7,083 nucleotides of DNA, taken from contig JAIYBS010000221.1 in the NCBI GenBank assembly GCA_027488415.1, positions 1 to 7,083 on the forward strand, in the 5' to 3' direction. The notes below the pieces were generated by a model. The model had not been told where the DNA came from. It ran no database searches and saw nothing but the letters and a program-made list of their open reading frames with translations. Origin of the DNA: Planctomycetaceae bacterium (GTDB taxonomy: Bacteria; Planctomycetota; Phycisphaerae; Phycisphaerales; SM1A02). Below are positions 1 to 6,469 of this stretch, in pieces; the stretch's first letter is position 1; the number at the start of each line of letters is the position of its first letter. The translations under genes and the position numbers were made by a program.

Positions 1-492
1 ACGTGCTTCGCGCGCGCGCATGCCGAGGGCGCGGCGCTCGACGAGCCGCTCCGCTCGCTGCATGCGGCGCGCGCGGCGGCCTTCGCCGAGCGCGAGCACG
101 AGCGCGCCCGCTCGCCCGCGGCGGTGCTCGCGGGCATGCTGCGGCGGCCGTGGGCATTCCCGCTCGTGGTCGGCTACTGGCGGATCTTCCCGGAGCTCTC
201 CGCCCGTTTCGCCGAGCTCGCCTCCGCGTCGGGCGCGCCGGTGCGCGCGATCGTCTCGGGGCACTCGCACCGCGCGGGTGCGTGGTTCGTGCGCGGCACG
301 CTCGTCCTGAACACGGGGAGCTTCACGTTCCCCGGGCAGCCGCACGCCGTGCTCGTCGACGAGGCCGAGATCGCGATCGTGCCCCTCGTGCGTCGCGGCG
401 GCGAGTGGCGTCAGGACGCGGCCGGCCGCAGGGCCTGGCGGATCGACGCGATCGCGGCGGCAGCGGCCGCGCGGTCGACGCCCGTCTCGTAG
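1..492 (+). CDS. Metallophosphoesterase, calcineurin-like (3' part only)
   Basis: The reading frame is open from the first base and ends at TAG 490-492, so 163 C-terminal residues are visible and the start lies outside the window. The fragment carries the last metal-binding motif of calcineurin-like phosphoesterases, GHSHRAG (visible residues 87-93), followed by a short strand and LVLNTGSFTFPG (101-112), the usual NTGS turn that closes the fold. The N-terminal motifs (DxH, GDxxD, GNHD) would lie upstream. Residues 1-50 are Ala/Arg/Glu-rich and probably a helical insert or cap. This family hydrolyses phosphomonoesters or phosphodiesters with two metal ions; the substrate cannot be read from this piece. 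Its last 27 codons overlap the end of the convergent HMG-CoA lyase gene. An internal GTG at 124 is unlikely to be the start, because family-like coding continues through it from the window edge. Confidence 0.8.
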   Translation, partial: TCFARAHAEGAALDEPLRSLHAARAAAFAEREHERARSPAAVLAGMLRRPWAFPLVVGYWRIFPELSARFAELASASGAPVRAIVSGHSHRAGAWFVRGTLVLNTGSFTFPGQPHAVLVDEAEIAIVPLVRRGGEWRQDAAGRRAWRIDAIAAAAAARSTPVS

Positions 493-1277
493 CCCTCGGA
501 TTCGAGCATCGAGAGCAGGGACACGGTGTCGACGTTGCCGCGCGCGCCCGGCGCGTAGGGGCAGCCGCCGAGGCCGCCGGCGCTCGAATCGAAGCTTCGC
601 ACGCCGAGGGCGAGCGCGGCGCGCGCGTTGTCGAGCGCGCGGCCGTTGGTGTCGTGCAGGTGCAGCGTGGTGCGCCCGGGCGCGACCGCGGGCGCGATGC
701 CGTCGTAGAGCCGCGCGATGTCGTCGGGCACCGCGACGCCGAGCGTCTCGCCGAGGTCGATCTCGTCGACGCCGAGGGCGAGCAGGCGGTCGACGACCGT
801 GCGCACCGCGCCGGGGGCGACCGGTCCCTCGTACGGGCAACGCACCACGCAGCTCACGTAGCCGCGCACCGGCAGCCCGGCGGCGCGCGCCGCGGCGATC
901 ACCGGGACGAACCGCGCGAGCACCTCGTCGATCGAACCGCCGGTGTTGCGCTGGCTGAACGACTCGCTCGCCGCGGCAAACACCGCGATCTTGTCCGCGC
1001 GCGCCGCGAGCGCGCCCTCCATGCCGCGCTCGTTCGGCACGAGCGCGCTGTAGACGGTGCCCGGTCGCCTGCGGATGCGCGCGAACACCTCGGCCGCGTC
1101 GCCGAGCTGCGGGACCCACTTCGGGCTCACGAAGCTCGAGACCTCGATCTCCGGGAAGCGGGCCTCCGAGAGCAGGTCGACGAACGCGACCTTCGCTTCG
1201 GCCGGGATCACCTGCTTCTCGTTCTGCAGCCCGTCGCGCGGGCCGACCTCGGTGATGCGCACGAATCGGTCGCTCAC
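411..1277 (-). CDS. Hydroxymethylglutaryl-CoA lyase
   Basis: The predicted 288-residue protein is full length for bacterial HMG-CoA lyases (about 290-300). This family splits HMG-CoA into acetyl-CoA and acetoacetate, the last step of leucine breakdown, using a divalent metal in a TIM barrel. Visible family motifs: EVGPRDGLQNE (10-20, catalytic Arg14 and Asp15), EVSSFVSPKWVPQ (45-57, Glu45), CPYEGPVAP (147-155), HLHDTNGRALDN (206-217, metal ligands His206 and His208), and GLGGCPYAPGARGNV (235-249) with catalytic Cys239 and Asn248. The Cys-containing loop separates it from other DRE-TIM enzymes such as isopropylmalate and homocitrate synthases. At the conserved DTIG position the protein has ETLG (Glu177). 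The GTG start at 1277-1275 is chosen because homology begins there and it overlaps the TGA of the upstream gene (GTGA). A longer frame extending to 1508 has no family match. The 3' end overlaps the metallophosphoesterase gene on the other strand. Confidence 0.93.
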   Translation of the reverse strand: MSDRFVRITEVGPRDGLQNEKQVIPAEAKVAFVDLLSEARFPEIEVSSFVSPKWVPQLGDAAEVFARIRRRPGTVYSALVPNERGMEGALAARADKIAVFAAASESFSQRNTGGSIDEVLARFVPVIAAARAAGLPVRGYVSCVVRCPYEGPVAPGAVRTVVDRLLALGVDEIDLGETLGVAVPDDIARLYDGIAPAVAPGRTTLHLHDTNGRALDNARAALALGVRSFDSSAGGLGGCPYAPGARGNVDTVSLLSMLESEGYETGVDRAAAAAAIASIRQALRPAAS

Positions 1278-1501
1278 GGCGCCCCGCCCTTTCCGCGCGC
1301 GCGCGCGTTCCGCTCCGGCGCATCCTCGCGCCACACCTTCGCCAGGAACGGAATGAACACGGCGAAAAGCGCAACGGTGAGGACCGCGCCGCCGATGAGG
1401 AGGACGACCTCCGGCGACATTCGCATGCCGACCTCGGTGCGCGATCCGGTCTGCGGCTCGTCGGGCTGCGACTCCTGCGCGATCGCGCCGTCCGACGTCA
1501 C
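1274..1501 (-). CDS. Small single-pass membrane protein, unknown function
   Basis: A 75-residue reading frame fits exactly between ygfZ and the HMG-CoA lyase gene. Its GTG start (1501-1499) overlaps the ygfZ stop by four bases, and its TGA (1276-1274) overlaps the lyase start by four bases; this spacing is the main reason to accept it. An AGGGCGGT stretch just upstream could serve as a ribosome binding site. The protein has a polar N-terminal region (1-28), one hydrophobic helix of about 25 residues (roughly 31-55, EVVLLIGGAVLTVALFAVFI...), then a short, strongly basic tail (56-75, Arg/Lys-rich). The basic tail suggests N-outside, C-inside topology by the positive-inside rule. ATG codons at residues 26 and 28 are alternative starts that would leave just the helix and tail. 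I recognise no family. Its role in this operon is unknown; a membrane anchor or accessory peptide is only a guess. Confidence 0.65.
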   Translation of the reverse strand: MTSDGAIAQESQPDEPQTGSRTEVGMRMSPEVVLLIGGAVLTVALFAVFIPFLAKVWREDAPERNARARGKGGAP

Positions 1502-2724
1502 GCCGCACCGCCCTGCGGGAGGAAGCGCAGCGAGGGCTGCACCGTCGCGGTGGCGCGGCTGCCTTCCGCGGGCACCGTGAGCACGGTGCCAGGCTCGGCG
1601 TGCGCGGTCTTCACCATCGCGAAGGCGACGCACGAGGCGCCGAGCATCGGCGAGATCGTGCTGCTCGTGATCGTGCCGACCGGGTTGCCCGGCTCACCGT
1701 CCGCGCCACGCTCGAAGACAGGCGATCCGGCCACCGGCAGCGCGTCCTCCGCGATCCGCAGCGCGACGAGGCGCTGCTTCGGCTTGCCGAGGCTCTCCAT
1801 GCGCGCCACGACCTCCTGGCCGAGGTAGCAGCCCTTCTTGAAGCTCACCCGCTGCGCGAGGATTCCCGTCTCGTGCGGCAGGTTGTCCGATCCGAAGTCG
1901 ACGTGCTGCAGCGGCGTGCCCGCCTCGATGCGCGCGATGTTGTACGCGTGCCAGCCGGCGGGGCGCGCGCGACGCTTCCCGCCGTCGGCGGCATCGTGCT
2001 GGCTCACGAGCGCGTCCCACGCTCGGGCGGCGGCCTCGCGCGGCAAGAGGATCTCGACGCCGGGCGAGCCGCACTGGTCGCGCCGCGAGAGCACCGCGGA
2101 CGCGCCGGCAAGGGTCGCGCGCACGCACCGCATGTCGGCGTTCAGCGCCTCGAGCGCGGCATCCTCGACGCCGGCGTTCGAGAGGACCTGCGCGCCCTCC
2201 GGCCCGTGCACCGCGAGCCGCGCCCACGCGGCGGTCTCGTCGGCAATCTGCACGTCCTCGGCGAAGAGAAACGCGGAGAGCGCGGCCACCGTACGCGCCG
2301 CGTCGTGGACGTCGAGGTCGACGAGCGTCACCGGCGGCTGGCCATCGGCGTCCGGCACCTGCAGGAACGCGAGGTCTGCGTCGATACGACCCTTGCGATT
2401 CAGCCAGAAGCCGGCGCGGATCTCGCCCGGGGCGATGCCCTTCAGCTCCTGCGTCACCATGCGGTTGAGGAAGTCGATCCGCTCCGCCCCGCGCACGGCG
2501 ATCGTGCCGCGGTGCGCGAGGTCGAGCACCGCCGCGCCGCGGCGGAAGGCCGCGTACTCGAGCTCGAGCAGGCCGTAGCCCGCGACGATGTCCGGCGCCT
2601 CCGCGCCGCCCTCCGCGGGCATGCCGTACGGCATCCACTCGACCTCGACCGGGACGCCGCCGAGGCGCAGCGACTCGACGCGCGCGTAGCGCTCATGCTC
2701 GGGCTGGAGTGGGTTCGCGGCCAT
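1498..2724 (-). CDS. ygfZ: YgfZ/GcvT-like folate-binding protein
   Basis: The 408-residue product belongs to the YgfZ/GcvT family. The family signature KGCYLGQE is at residues 297-304, with the conserved cysteine Cys299, preceded by NLPHETGIL (281-289) and followed by a beta-rich C-terminal domain (about 315-402). The N-terminal half matches the GcvT-like folate-binding fold (VLDLAHRGTIAVRGAERIDFLNRMVTQ region, 66-92). In E. coli, YgfZ binds tetrahydrofolate and supports iron-sulfur enzymes such as the tRNA methylthiotransferase MiaB. It is not an aminomethyltransferase, and the KGCYxGQE motif distinguishes it from true GcvT. The protein is longer than E. coli YgfZ (about 326 residues), mostly through an N-terminal extension of roughly 50 residues and loop insertions. 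The ATG at 2724 is the first in-frame start after the spacer; no good Shine-Dalgarno site precedes it. It is first in a three-gene unit with overlapping junctions. Confidence 0.9.
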   Translation of the reverse strand: MAANPLQPEHERYARVESLRLGGVPVEVEWMPYGMPAEGGAEAPDIVAGYGLLELEYAAFRRGAAVLDLAHRGTIAVRGAERIDFLNRMVTQELKGIAPGEIRAGFWLNRKGRIDADLAFLQVPDADGQPPVTLVDLDVHDAARTVAALSAFLFAEDVQIADETAAWARLAVHGPEGAQVLSNAGVEDAALEALNADMRCVRATLAGASAVLSRRDQCGSPGVEILLPREAAARAWDALVSQHDAADGGKRRARPAGWHAYNIARIEAGTPLQHVDFGSDNLPHETGILAQRVSFKKGCYLGQEVVARMESLGKPKQRLVALRIAEDALPVAGSPVFERGADGEPGNPVGTITSSTISPMLGASCVAFAMVKTAHAEPGTVLTVPAEGSRATATVQPSLRFLPQGGAA

Positions 2725-2804
2725 TCGGGCGAAGCATAGTTCGCTTACGATTTCCGGTCCGGAGGCGATGCCCGCCGCCGGCGAACCAACCGCAGGAGAT
2801 CCTC
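2725..2804. promoter_or_regulatory. Divergent intergenic region, probable promoters
   Basis: This 80-base spacer separates two divergent genes, ygfZ (minus) and the M42 peptidase (plus), so it must hold both promoters unless they lie inside the coding regions. Its central part (about 2731-2755) is clearly richer in A+T than the flanks. On the minus strand, TATGCT (2738-2733) resembles a -10 box and has CGGACC 17 bases upstream. On the plus strand, TACGAT (2746-2751) is a weak -10 candidate without a convincing -35. Assignments of individual boxes are tentative; no operator or riboswitch was recognised. Confidence 0.4.
2794..2799 (+). promoter_or_regulatory. Ribosome binding site of the M42 peptidase gene
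   Basis: AGGAGA lies six bases (counted from AGGAG) before the ATG at 2805. This is the clearest Shine-Dalgarno site in the window. It fixes the peptidase start at 2805, although the same frame stays open back to 2709 across the intergenic region. Confidence 0.75.
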
Positions 2805-3887
2805 ATGAAGCTCGACCTCGACCTCTTCCGCCGCCTCTGCGAGACCCCCGGCATCCCAGGACGCGAGGAGCGCGTGCGCGAGCTGATCGAGAAGACCGTG
2901 CTCGGCAAGGCGGGCGGCGGACTGTTCGACGAGTCGCACGTCGACAGCATGGGCTCGCTCATCTGCACGCGCCGCGCGACCAAGGGCGCGCGCGCCAAGG
3001 GCAAGCGGCCGACGACCGTCCTGCTCGCCGCGCACACCGACGAGATCGGCTTCTACGTGCGGCACGTCGACGAAAACGGCTTCCTGTGGCTCAACGCCGC
3101 GGGCGGCTTCGACACGCGCAACCTGTTCGCGAGCCGCGTGCTCGTCGTCACCGAGGGCGGCGACCTGCGCGGCGTGATGAATCCGGGCGGCAAGCCGATC
3201 CACATCTCGAGCGACGCCGAGCGCACCAAGGTGCCGGGCGTCGAGGAGTTCTTCGTCGACCTCGGCATGGAGCCCGCGGAGGTGAAGAAGCGCGTGAAGG
3301 TCGGCGACTTCGTCGTGCTCGACCAGCCGTTCCTGGAGACCCCGCTCAAGGTCGTGAGCAAGGCGCTCGACAACCGCATGGCGTGCTTCGTCGCGATCGA
3401 GGCGCTGCGCCGCATCGAGCGCAAGGGCACGAAGCACGCGGCCGACATCGTCGTCGCGTTCTGCACGCAGGAGGAGGTCGGCCTGCGCGGCGCGACGACC
3501 GCCGCGAACCAGGTCGGCGCGGACATCGGCGTCGGCCTCGACGTGAACCTCGCCTGCGACACGCCGGGCGTGCCCGACTCGCAGCGGGTGACCAAGCACG
3601 GCGACGGCGCCGCGGTCATGGTGCAGGACAGCAGCATGATCAGCGACCACGGGCTCGTGCAGGAGCTGTGCGCGGTCGCGAAGAAGCACCGCATCCCGCA
3701 CCAGCGGGCCATCCTCCCGCGCGGCGGGCAGGACGGCGCGGCGATCCAGCGCTCCGGCCGCGGCGCGCGCTGCGTGGCGCTCGGCGCGGGCACGCGCTAC
3801 ATCCACACGACGACCGAGATGATCCACAAGGCCGACCTCGAGGCCGTGGTCGACCTGCTGGCCGCGTGGCTGCCGACGATCGAGTAA
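2805..3887 (+). CDS. M42 family metallo-aminopeptidase / endoglucanase M
   Basis: The 360-residue protein has the full length and all expected active-site motifs of peptidase family M42 (TET-type dodecameric aminopeptidases; also annotated FrvX/YsdC or endo-1,4-glucanase M). By comparison with the family, the two-metal centre is His77 and Asp79 (AAHTDEIGF, 75-83), bridging Asp189 (KALDNRMAC), Glu224 (CTQEEVGLRGA, 220-230, with Glu223 as catalytic base), Asp246 (GLDVNLACDTP) and His334 (RYIHTTTEM). All are present, so an active enzyme is expected. It likely trims peptides in the cytoplasm; no signal peptide is seen. A short Lys/Arg/Ala-rich stretch at 57-70 looks like a lineage-specific surface loop. 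The start is set by the AGGAGA site. The gene is monocistronic: ygfZ diverges on its left and murG converges on its right. The exact substrate cannot be inferred. Confidence 0.94.
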   Translation: MKLDLDLFRRLCETPGIPGREERVRELIEKTVLGKAGGGLFDESHVDSMGSLICTRRATKGARAKGKRPTTVLLAAHTDEIGFYVRHVDENGFLWLNAAGGFDTRNLFASRVLVVTEGGDLRGVMNPGGKPIHISSDAERTKVPGVEEFFVDLGMEPAEVKKRVKVGDFVVLDQPFLETPLKVVSKALDNRMACFVAIEALRRIERKGTKHAADIVVAFCTQEEVGLRGATTAANQVGADIGVGLDVNLACDTPGVPDSQRVTKHGDGAAVMVQDSSMISDHGLVQELCAVAKKHRIPHQRAILPRGGQDGAAIQRSGRGARCVALGAGTRYIHTTTEMIHKADLEAVVDLLAAWLPTIE

Positions 3888-3898
3888 ATCCGTACCCG

Positions 3899-3950
3899 GT
3901 TATGTATGCACCAATTCGTTCTCTGGAGAACGAATTGGTGCATACATAAC
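3899..3950. repeat. Perfect 25-base inverted repeat, possible bidirectional terminator or mobile remnant
   Basis: The left arm (3899-3923) and right arm (3926-3950) are exact reverse complements separated by TG. After a single G/A mismatch, pairing resumes with ACCC (3894-3897) and GGGT (3952-3955), giving an extended stem of about 31-32 pairs. The arms are 40% G+C against roughly 70% in the surroundings. It lies between the convergent peptidase and murG genes, where a bidirectional terminator would be expected, and TTTT (3960-3963) follows the extended stem on the plus strand. A stem this long and AT-rich is unusual for a plain terminator here, so a small inserted element is an alternative. 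The inverted repeat itself is certain; the function is not. Confidence 0.85.
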
Positions 3951-3967
3951 AGGGTGCACTTTTCGGG

Positions 3968-5104
3968 TCAGTGGCTCACGCGACCCGCGGCCCCGAGGCC
4001 GAGGATCCCGCGGGCGATCGCGTCCGCGGCGTCCGACTGCGGGCGCGCGCGGAGCGCGTTCTCCATCTCGTCGCGCAGACGGCCGTCGGCGAGCAGCGTC
4101 GCGAGCGGCTCGCCGATCGACTGCATGTTGAGCGCCACGTCGAGCTTGTCGTAGGCCAGCACCGCGGCGCCCGCGGACACCAGCGGCTTGGCATTCGCCT
4201 CCTGGTGCAGGTCGCGGTGGAACGGGTACGGGACGAAGACCGTCGGAACCCCGTTCGCCTCGGCCTCCGCGACGCTGTTCGCGCCCGCGCGGCTGAGCGC
4301 GAGCTCGGCGGCTCCCCACGCGAGACCCATCTCGTTGAGGAACGGCAGCACGAGCGCCTTCACGCCCGCGCGCGCATACGCCGCGTCGAGCTCCGCCGCG
4401 GAGGGCGTCCCCTTGGGCCCGGCCAAGTGCAGCACCTGCCACCCAGAAAGAAGCTCGCGGTGCTTCAGCGCGAACGCCACCATGAACGCGTTCAGGCTCG
4501 AAGCTCCCTGCGACGCACCCGTCACCAGGAGCACCGGCCGCACCGGGTCGAGCCCCAGCTGGCCCCGGCACTCCGCGCGCCCCGCCGGCGCGAGCGCGGC
4601 CCGGCGCAGCGGCATGCCGACGATCGCCTCGGCGAACCGCGGCAGTCCGGGCGTCTCGCACGCGCTGATCACGCGCTGGGCGCGGCGCGCGGCCACGCGG
4701 TTGGCGCGGCCCGGCGTCGCGTCGAGGTTGACGAGGGTGATCGGGATCCGCAGCTTGCGCGCCGCCGCCGTCACCGGCCCGGTCACGAAGCCGCCGAGGC
4801 TCACGACGTGCTCCACCCGCTCGGTGCGCATCACGCGCATCGCCTCGTGCAGGCCGGCGGCATACCCGCGCGCGAACTTCAGCAGCCCCTTCGGTTTCCA
4901 CGAGAACCCCTCGGCGGGGATCGGCCGGAACTCGACGCCCGCGTCTCCGAGCATCTGCGCGTCGATCGCGCGGCTCGAGCACAGGAAGAGCGGCCGCACG
5001 CCCGGCGCCGCCTCGACCATCCGCTCGGCGATCGCGAGCCCCGGGCTCAGGTGCCCGCCCGAACCGCCGCCCGCGAACGCAACGGTGCGACGCGACGTGC
5101 TCAT
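3968..5104 (-). CDS. murG: UDP-GlcNAc:lipid I N-acetylglucosaminyltransferase MurG
   Basis: The 378-residue product is a full-length MurG. This peripheral enzyme on the inner face of the membrane adds GlcNAc to lipid I to make lipid II. Seen motifs: the N-terminal glycine-rich loop GGGSGGHLSPGLAIAE (12-27, normally GGTGGHxxPxLA), GGFVTGP (104-110), NLDATPGRANR (126-136, normally NQNAxPGxxN), the second glycine-rich loop TGASQGASSLN (195-205), and the donor-sugar site LSRAGANSVAE (270-280) followed by VPYPFHRDLHQEANA (291-305) with the conserved HQ. Two Rossmann-like domains meet around residues 160-190. The ATG at 5104 overlaps the ftsW TGA by four bases (ATGA), so translation is probably coupled. 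Directly downstream is the palindrome at 3899-3950 and then the convergent peptidase; murC or ftsQ, often next in other bacteria, is absent here. Other GT28 enzymes are unlikely given the ftsW neighbour. Confidence 0.94.
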   Translation of the reverse strand: MSTSRRTVAFAGGGSGGHLSPGLAIAERMVEAAPGVRPLFLCSSRAIDAQMLGDAGVEFRPIPAEGFSWKPKGLLKFARGYAAGLHEAMRVMRTERVEHVVSLGGFVTGPVTAAARKLRIPITLVNLDATPGRANRVAARRAQRVISACETPGLPRFAEAIVGMPLRRAALAPAGRAECRGQLGLDPVRPVLLVTGASQGASSLNAFMVAFALKHRELLSGWQVLHLAGPKGTPSAAELDAAYARAGVKALVLPFLNEMGLAWGAAELALSRAGANSVAEAEANGVPTVFVPYPFHRDLHQEANAKPLVSAGAAVLAYDKLDVALNMQSIGEPLATLLADGRLRDEMENALRARPQSDAADAIARGILGLGAAGRVSH

Positions 5105-6399
5105 GCCGTGCCGGCCGTTCCTTCCGCGGCGGGCTGGGGCGACGGGCGATCCGCGAACGGATGCGCCTCGCCCTCGCCGGGAACCGGCACGCCGAGCTCA
5201 CGGCGGCGCCGGTCGGACGCCCGCTCCATCGCCACGAGCATGCCGAGCGAGAGGCACGTCAGGATCCACCCCGTGCCGCCGCGCGACATCAGGGGCAGCG
5301 CGATGCCCTTCGTCGGCGCGAGGCCGGTGACGACGCACACGTTGATGAGGGCCTGCAGTCCGACCGTCAGCACGATGCCGAAGCCGAGCAGCTGCGAGTA
5401 GTTCGAGAGGAGGGGCCGCTCCGGCGAGCCGGTGGTCGTCCCCGTCGCCGGGTCAGACGGTTCGGCGGCCGATGCCGCCCCGGCCCGCACCGTCGCGGTC
5501 ACGATCGCCACGCCGCACGCGACCAGCAGCAGGTACAGCCCGATCACCATCGCCGAACCCGTGATGCCGAGCTCCTCGGCGACGATCGAGTAGATGAAGT
5601 CGGTGGTCGCCTCCGGCAGGTAGCCGAACTTGAGCTCGCTGTTGCCGAGCCCGCGCCCGGCGAGTCCGCCGCCCGAGATCGCCTCCATCGACTGGATGAT
5701 GTGGTAGCCGATCCCCTGCGGGTCCTTGTACGGATCGAGGAACGCCGCGATGCGGTTCACGCGGTACGGGCTCGTCACGATCAGCCCGACGAACGCCAAC
5801 AGCCCGAGCGGCGCGAGCGCGGCGACGTACGTCCACCTCGTGCCGGCGGCCAGCAGCATGGCGACCGACACCACCTCGATCAGGACCGCCGTGCCCAGGT
5901 CCTCGAGCGCGATCACCCCGCACAGCGCGCTCACCGCGCCGAGCGGCACCAGGAACCCCCACTTGAAGGACTGGATCCGGTGGCGGTTCAGCACCGCGTA
6001 CCACGCCAGGATGATCGGAACGCCCCACTTGGCGATCTCGCTCGGCTGCAGGCCGACCGGCCCGATGCTGATCCACCGCCGGGCGCCGTTCACCTCGCGG
6101 CCGATCCCCGGGACATGCACGAGGGCCAGGCTCAGGAAGATGCCCGCCGCGACCCAGACCACCGGGGTCGTCCACCAGGTCCGGCCCGACGCCCCCAGGC
6201 GGTCGACCGGCATGAACGCTCCCGCCACCAGGGCAAGGATCGCCGCGACGGCAAACCAGGTGTGCTTGCCGAGGAAGATGCCCTCCGTGGTGGTCGGCTG
6301 CCCGCCCGAGAGGCTCAGGCTGGCCGAATTGACCATGACGGTGGCGATGACGAGGAGGCCGAGGACGGCCAGGATCAGTCCGTGACTGGCGCGCAGCAT
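5101..6399 (-). CDS. ftsW: SEDS-family peptidoglycan glycosyltransferase FtsW
   Basis: The 432-residue protein has the ten-helix pattern of SEDS polymerases (helices near 6-27, 48-64, 77-96, 122-137, 148-164, 168-184, 191-208, 280-302, 334-357, 372-391). SEDS motifs: NGARRWISIGPVGLQPSE (104-121), DLGTAVLI (167-174), the large extracellular loop with RVNRIAAFLDPYKDPQG (213-229), GRGLGNS (248-254) and LPEATTDFIY (261-270), whose Asp267 matches the catalytic aspartate, and TKGIALPLMSRGGTG (363-377). FtsW polymerises lipid II at the septum with a class B PBP. The direct link to murG favours FtsW over RodA. Odd points: a Ser/Thr/Pro/Gly/Ala-rich cytoplasmic insert at about 304-329, a polar Pro-rich C-terminal tail (393-432), and SRGG where SYGG is usual. 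An AGAGGGG stretch just upstream of the ATG (6399) is a possible ribosome binding site. Only about 30 bases separate it from the preceding terminator. Confidence 0.92.
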   Translation of the reverse strand: MLRASHGLILAVLGLLVIATVMVNSASLSLSGGQPTTTEGIFLGKHTWFAVAAILALVAGAFMPVDRLGASGRTWWTTPVVWVAAGIFLSLALVHVPGIGREVNGARRWISIGPVGLQPSEIAKWGVPIILAWYAVLNRHRIQSFKWGFLVPLGAVSALCGVIALEDLGTAVLIEVVSVAMLLAAGTRWTYVAALAPLGLLAFVGLIVTSPYRVNRIAAFLDPYKDPQGIGYHIIQSMEAISGGGLAGRGLGNSELKFGYLPEATTDFIYSIVAEELGITGSAMVIGLYLLLVACGVAIVTATVRAGAASAAEPSDPATGTTTGSPERPLLSNYSQLLGFGIVLTVGLQALINVCVVTGLAPTKGIALPLMSRGGTGWILTCLSLGMLVAMERASDRRRRELGVPVPGEGEAHPFADRPSPQPAAEGTAGTA

Positions 6400-6432
6400 G
6401 CCCCTCTATCGGCGTTCCGGTGCCAAACCCCA

Positions 6433-6469
6433 AAACGAAACCGTGCCGCCGGACGGGCCGGCGGCACGG
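6433..6469 (-). terminator. Rho-independent terminator of the PEP-CTERM-like gene
   Basis: A perfect 12-base-pair GC-rich stem is formed by CCGTGCCGCCGG (6441-6452) and CCGGCGGCACGG (6458-6469), with a five-base loop (6453-6457). Read on the minus strand, the stem is followed directly by TTTCGTTTT, a T-rich tract. It lies 32 bases after the stop codon of the gene at 6502-7083, in the right orientation. On the plus strand no T-tract follows, so it is one-directional. Confidence 0.88.

Noticed and set aside
1294..1307. Alternating CG tract of 14 bases, a possible Z-DNA or slippage site
   Set aside because: It lies inside the Arg/Ala-rich tail of the small membrane protein and is explained by codon choice in GC-rich DNA.
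1278..1508. N-terminal extension of the HMG-CoA lyase frame
   Set aside because: Residues before the GTG at 1277 have no family similarity, would cover the small membrane protein gene in another frame, and the GTGA coupling supports the shorter start.
3..1580. Very long plus-strand open frame (525 codons) across the metallophosphoesterase and lyase region
   Set aside because: It is an Arg/Ala-rich shadow typical of GC-rich DNA, with no recognisable domain; it lies opposite the well-supported HMG-CoA lyase and ygfZ genes.
2709..2804. Upstream in-frame extension of the M42 peptidase
   Set aside because: It overlaps the start of ygfZ, lacks similarity to the family, and the ATG at 2805 has a well-placed AGGAGA site.
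3900..3959. Short peptides ending in nearly identical NELVHT sequences on both strands
   Set aside because: They arise only because the perfect palindrome translates to almost the same peptide on either strand; they are not evidence of duplicated genes.
3964..3987. Inverted repeat CGGGTC ... GACCCG at the end of murG as a terminator
   Set aside because: The stem is only six pairs with a 12-base loop, and on the murG strand it is followed by AAAA rather than T residues; the adjacent long palindrome is the better candidate.
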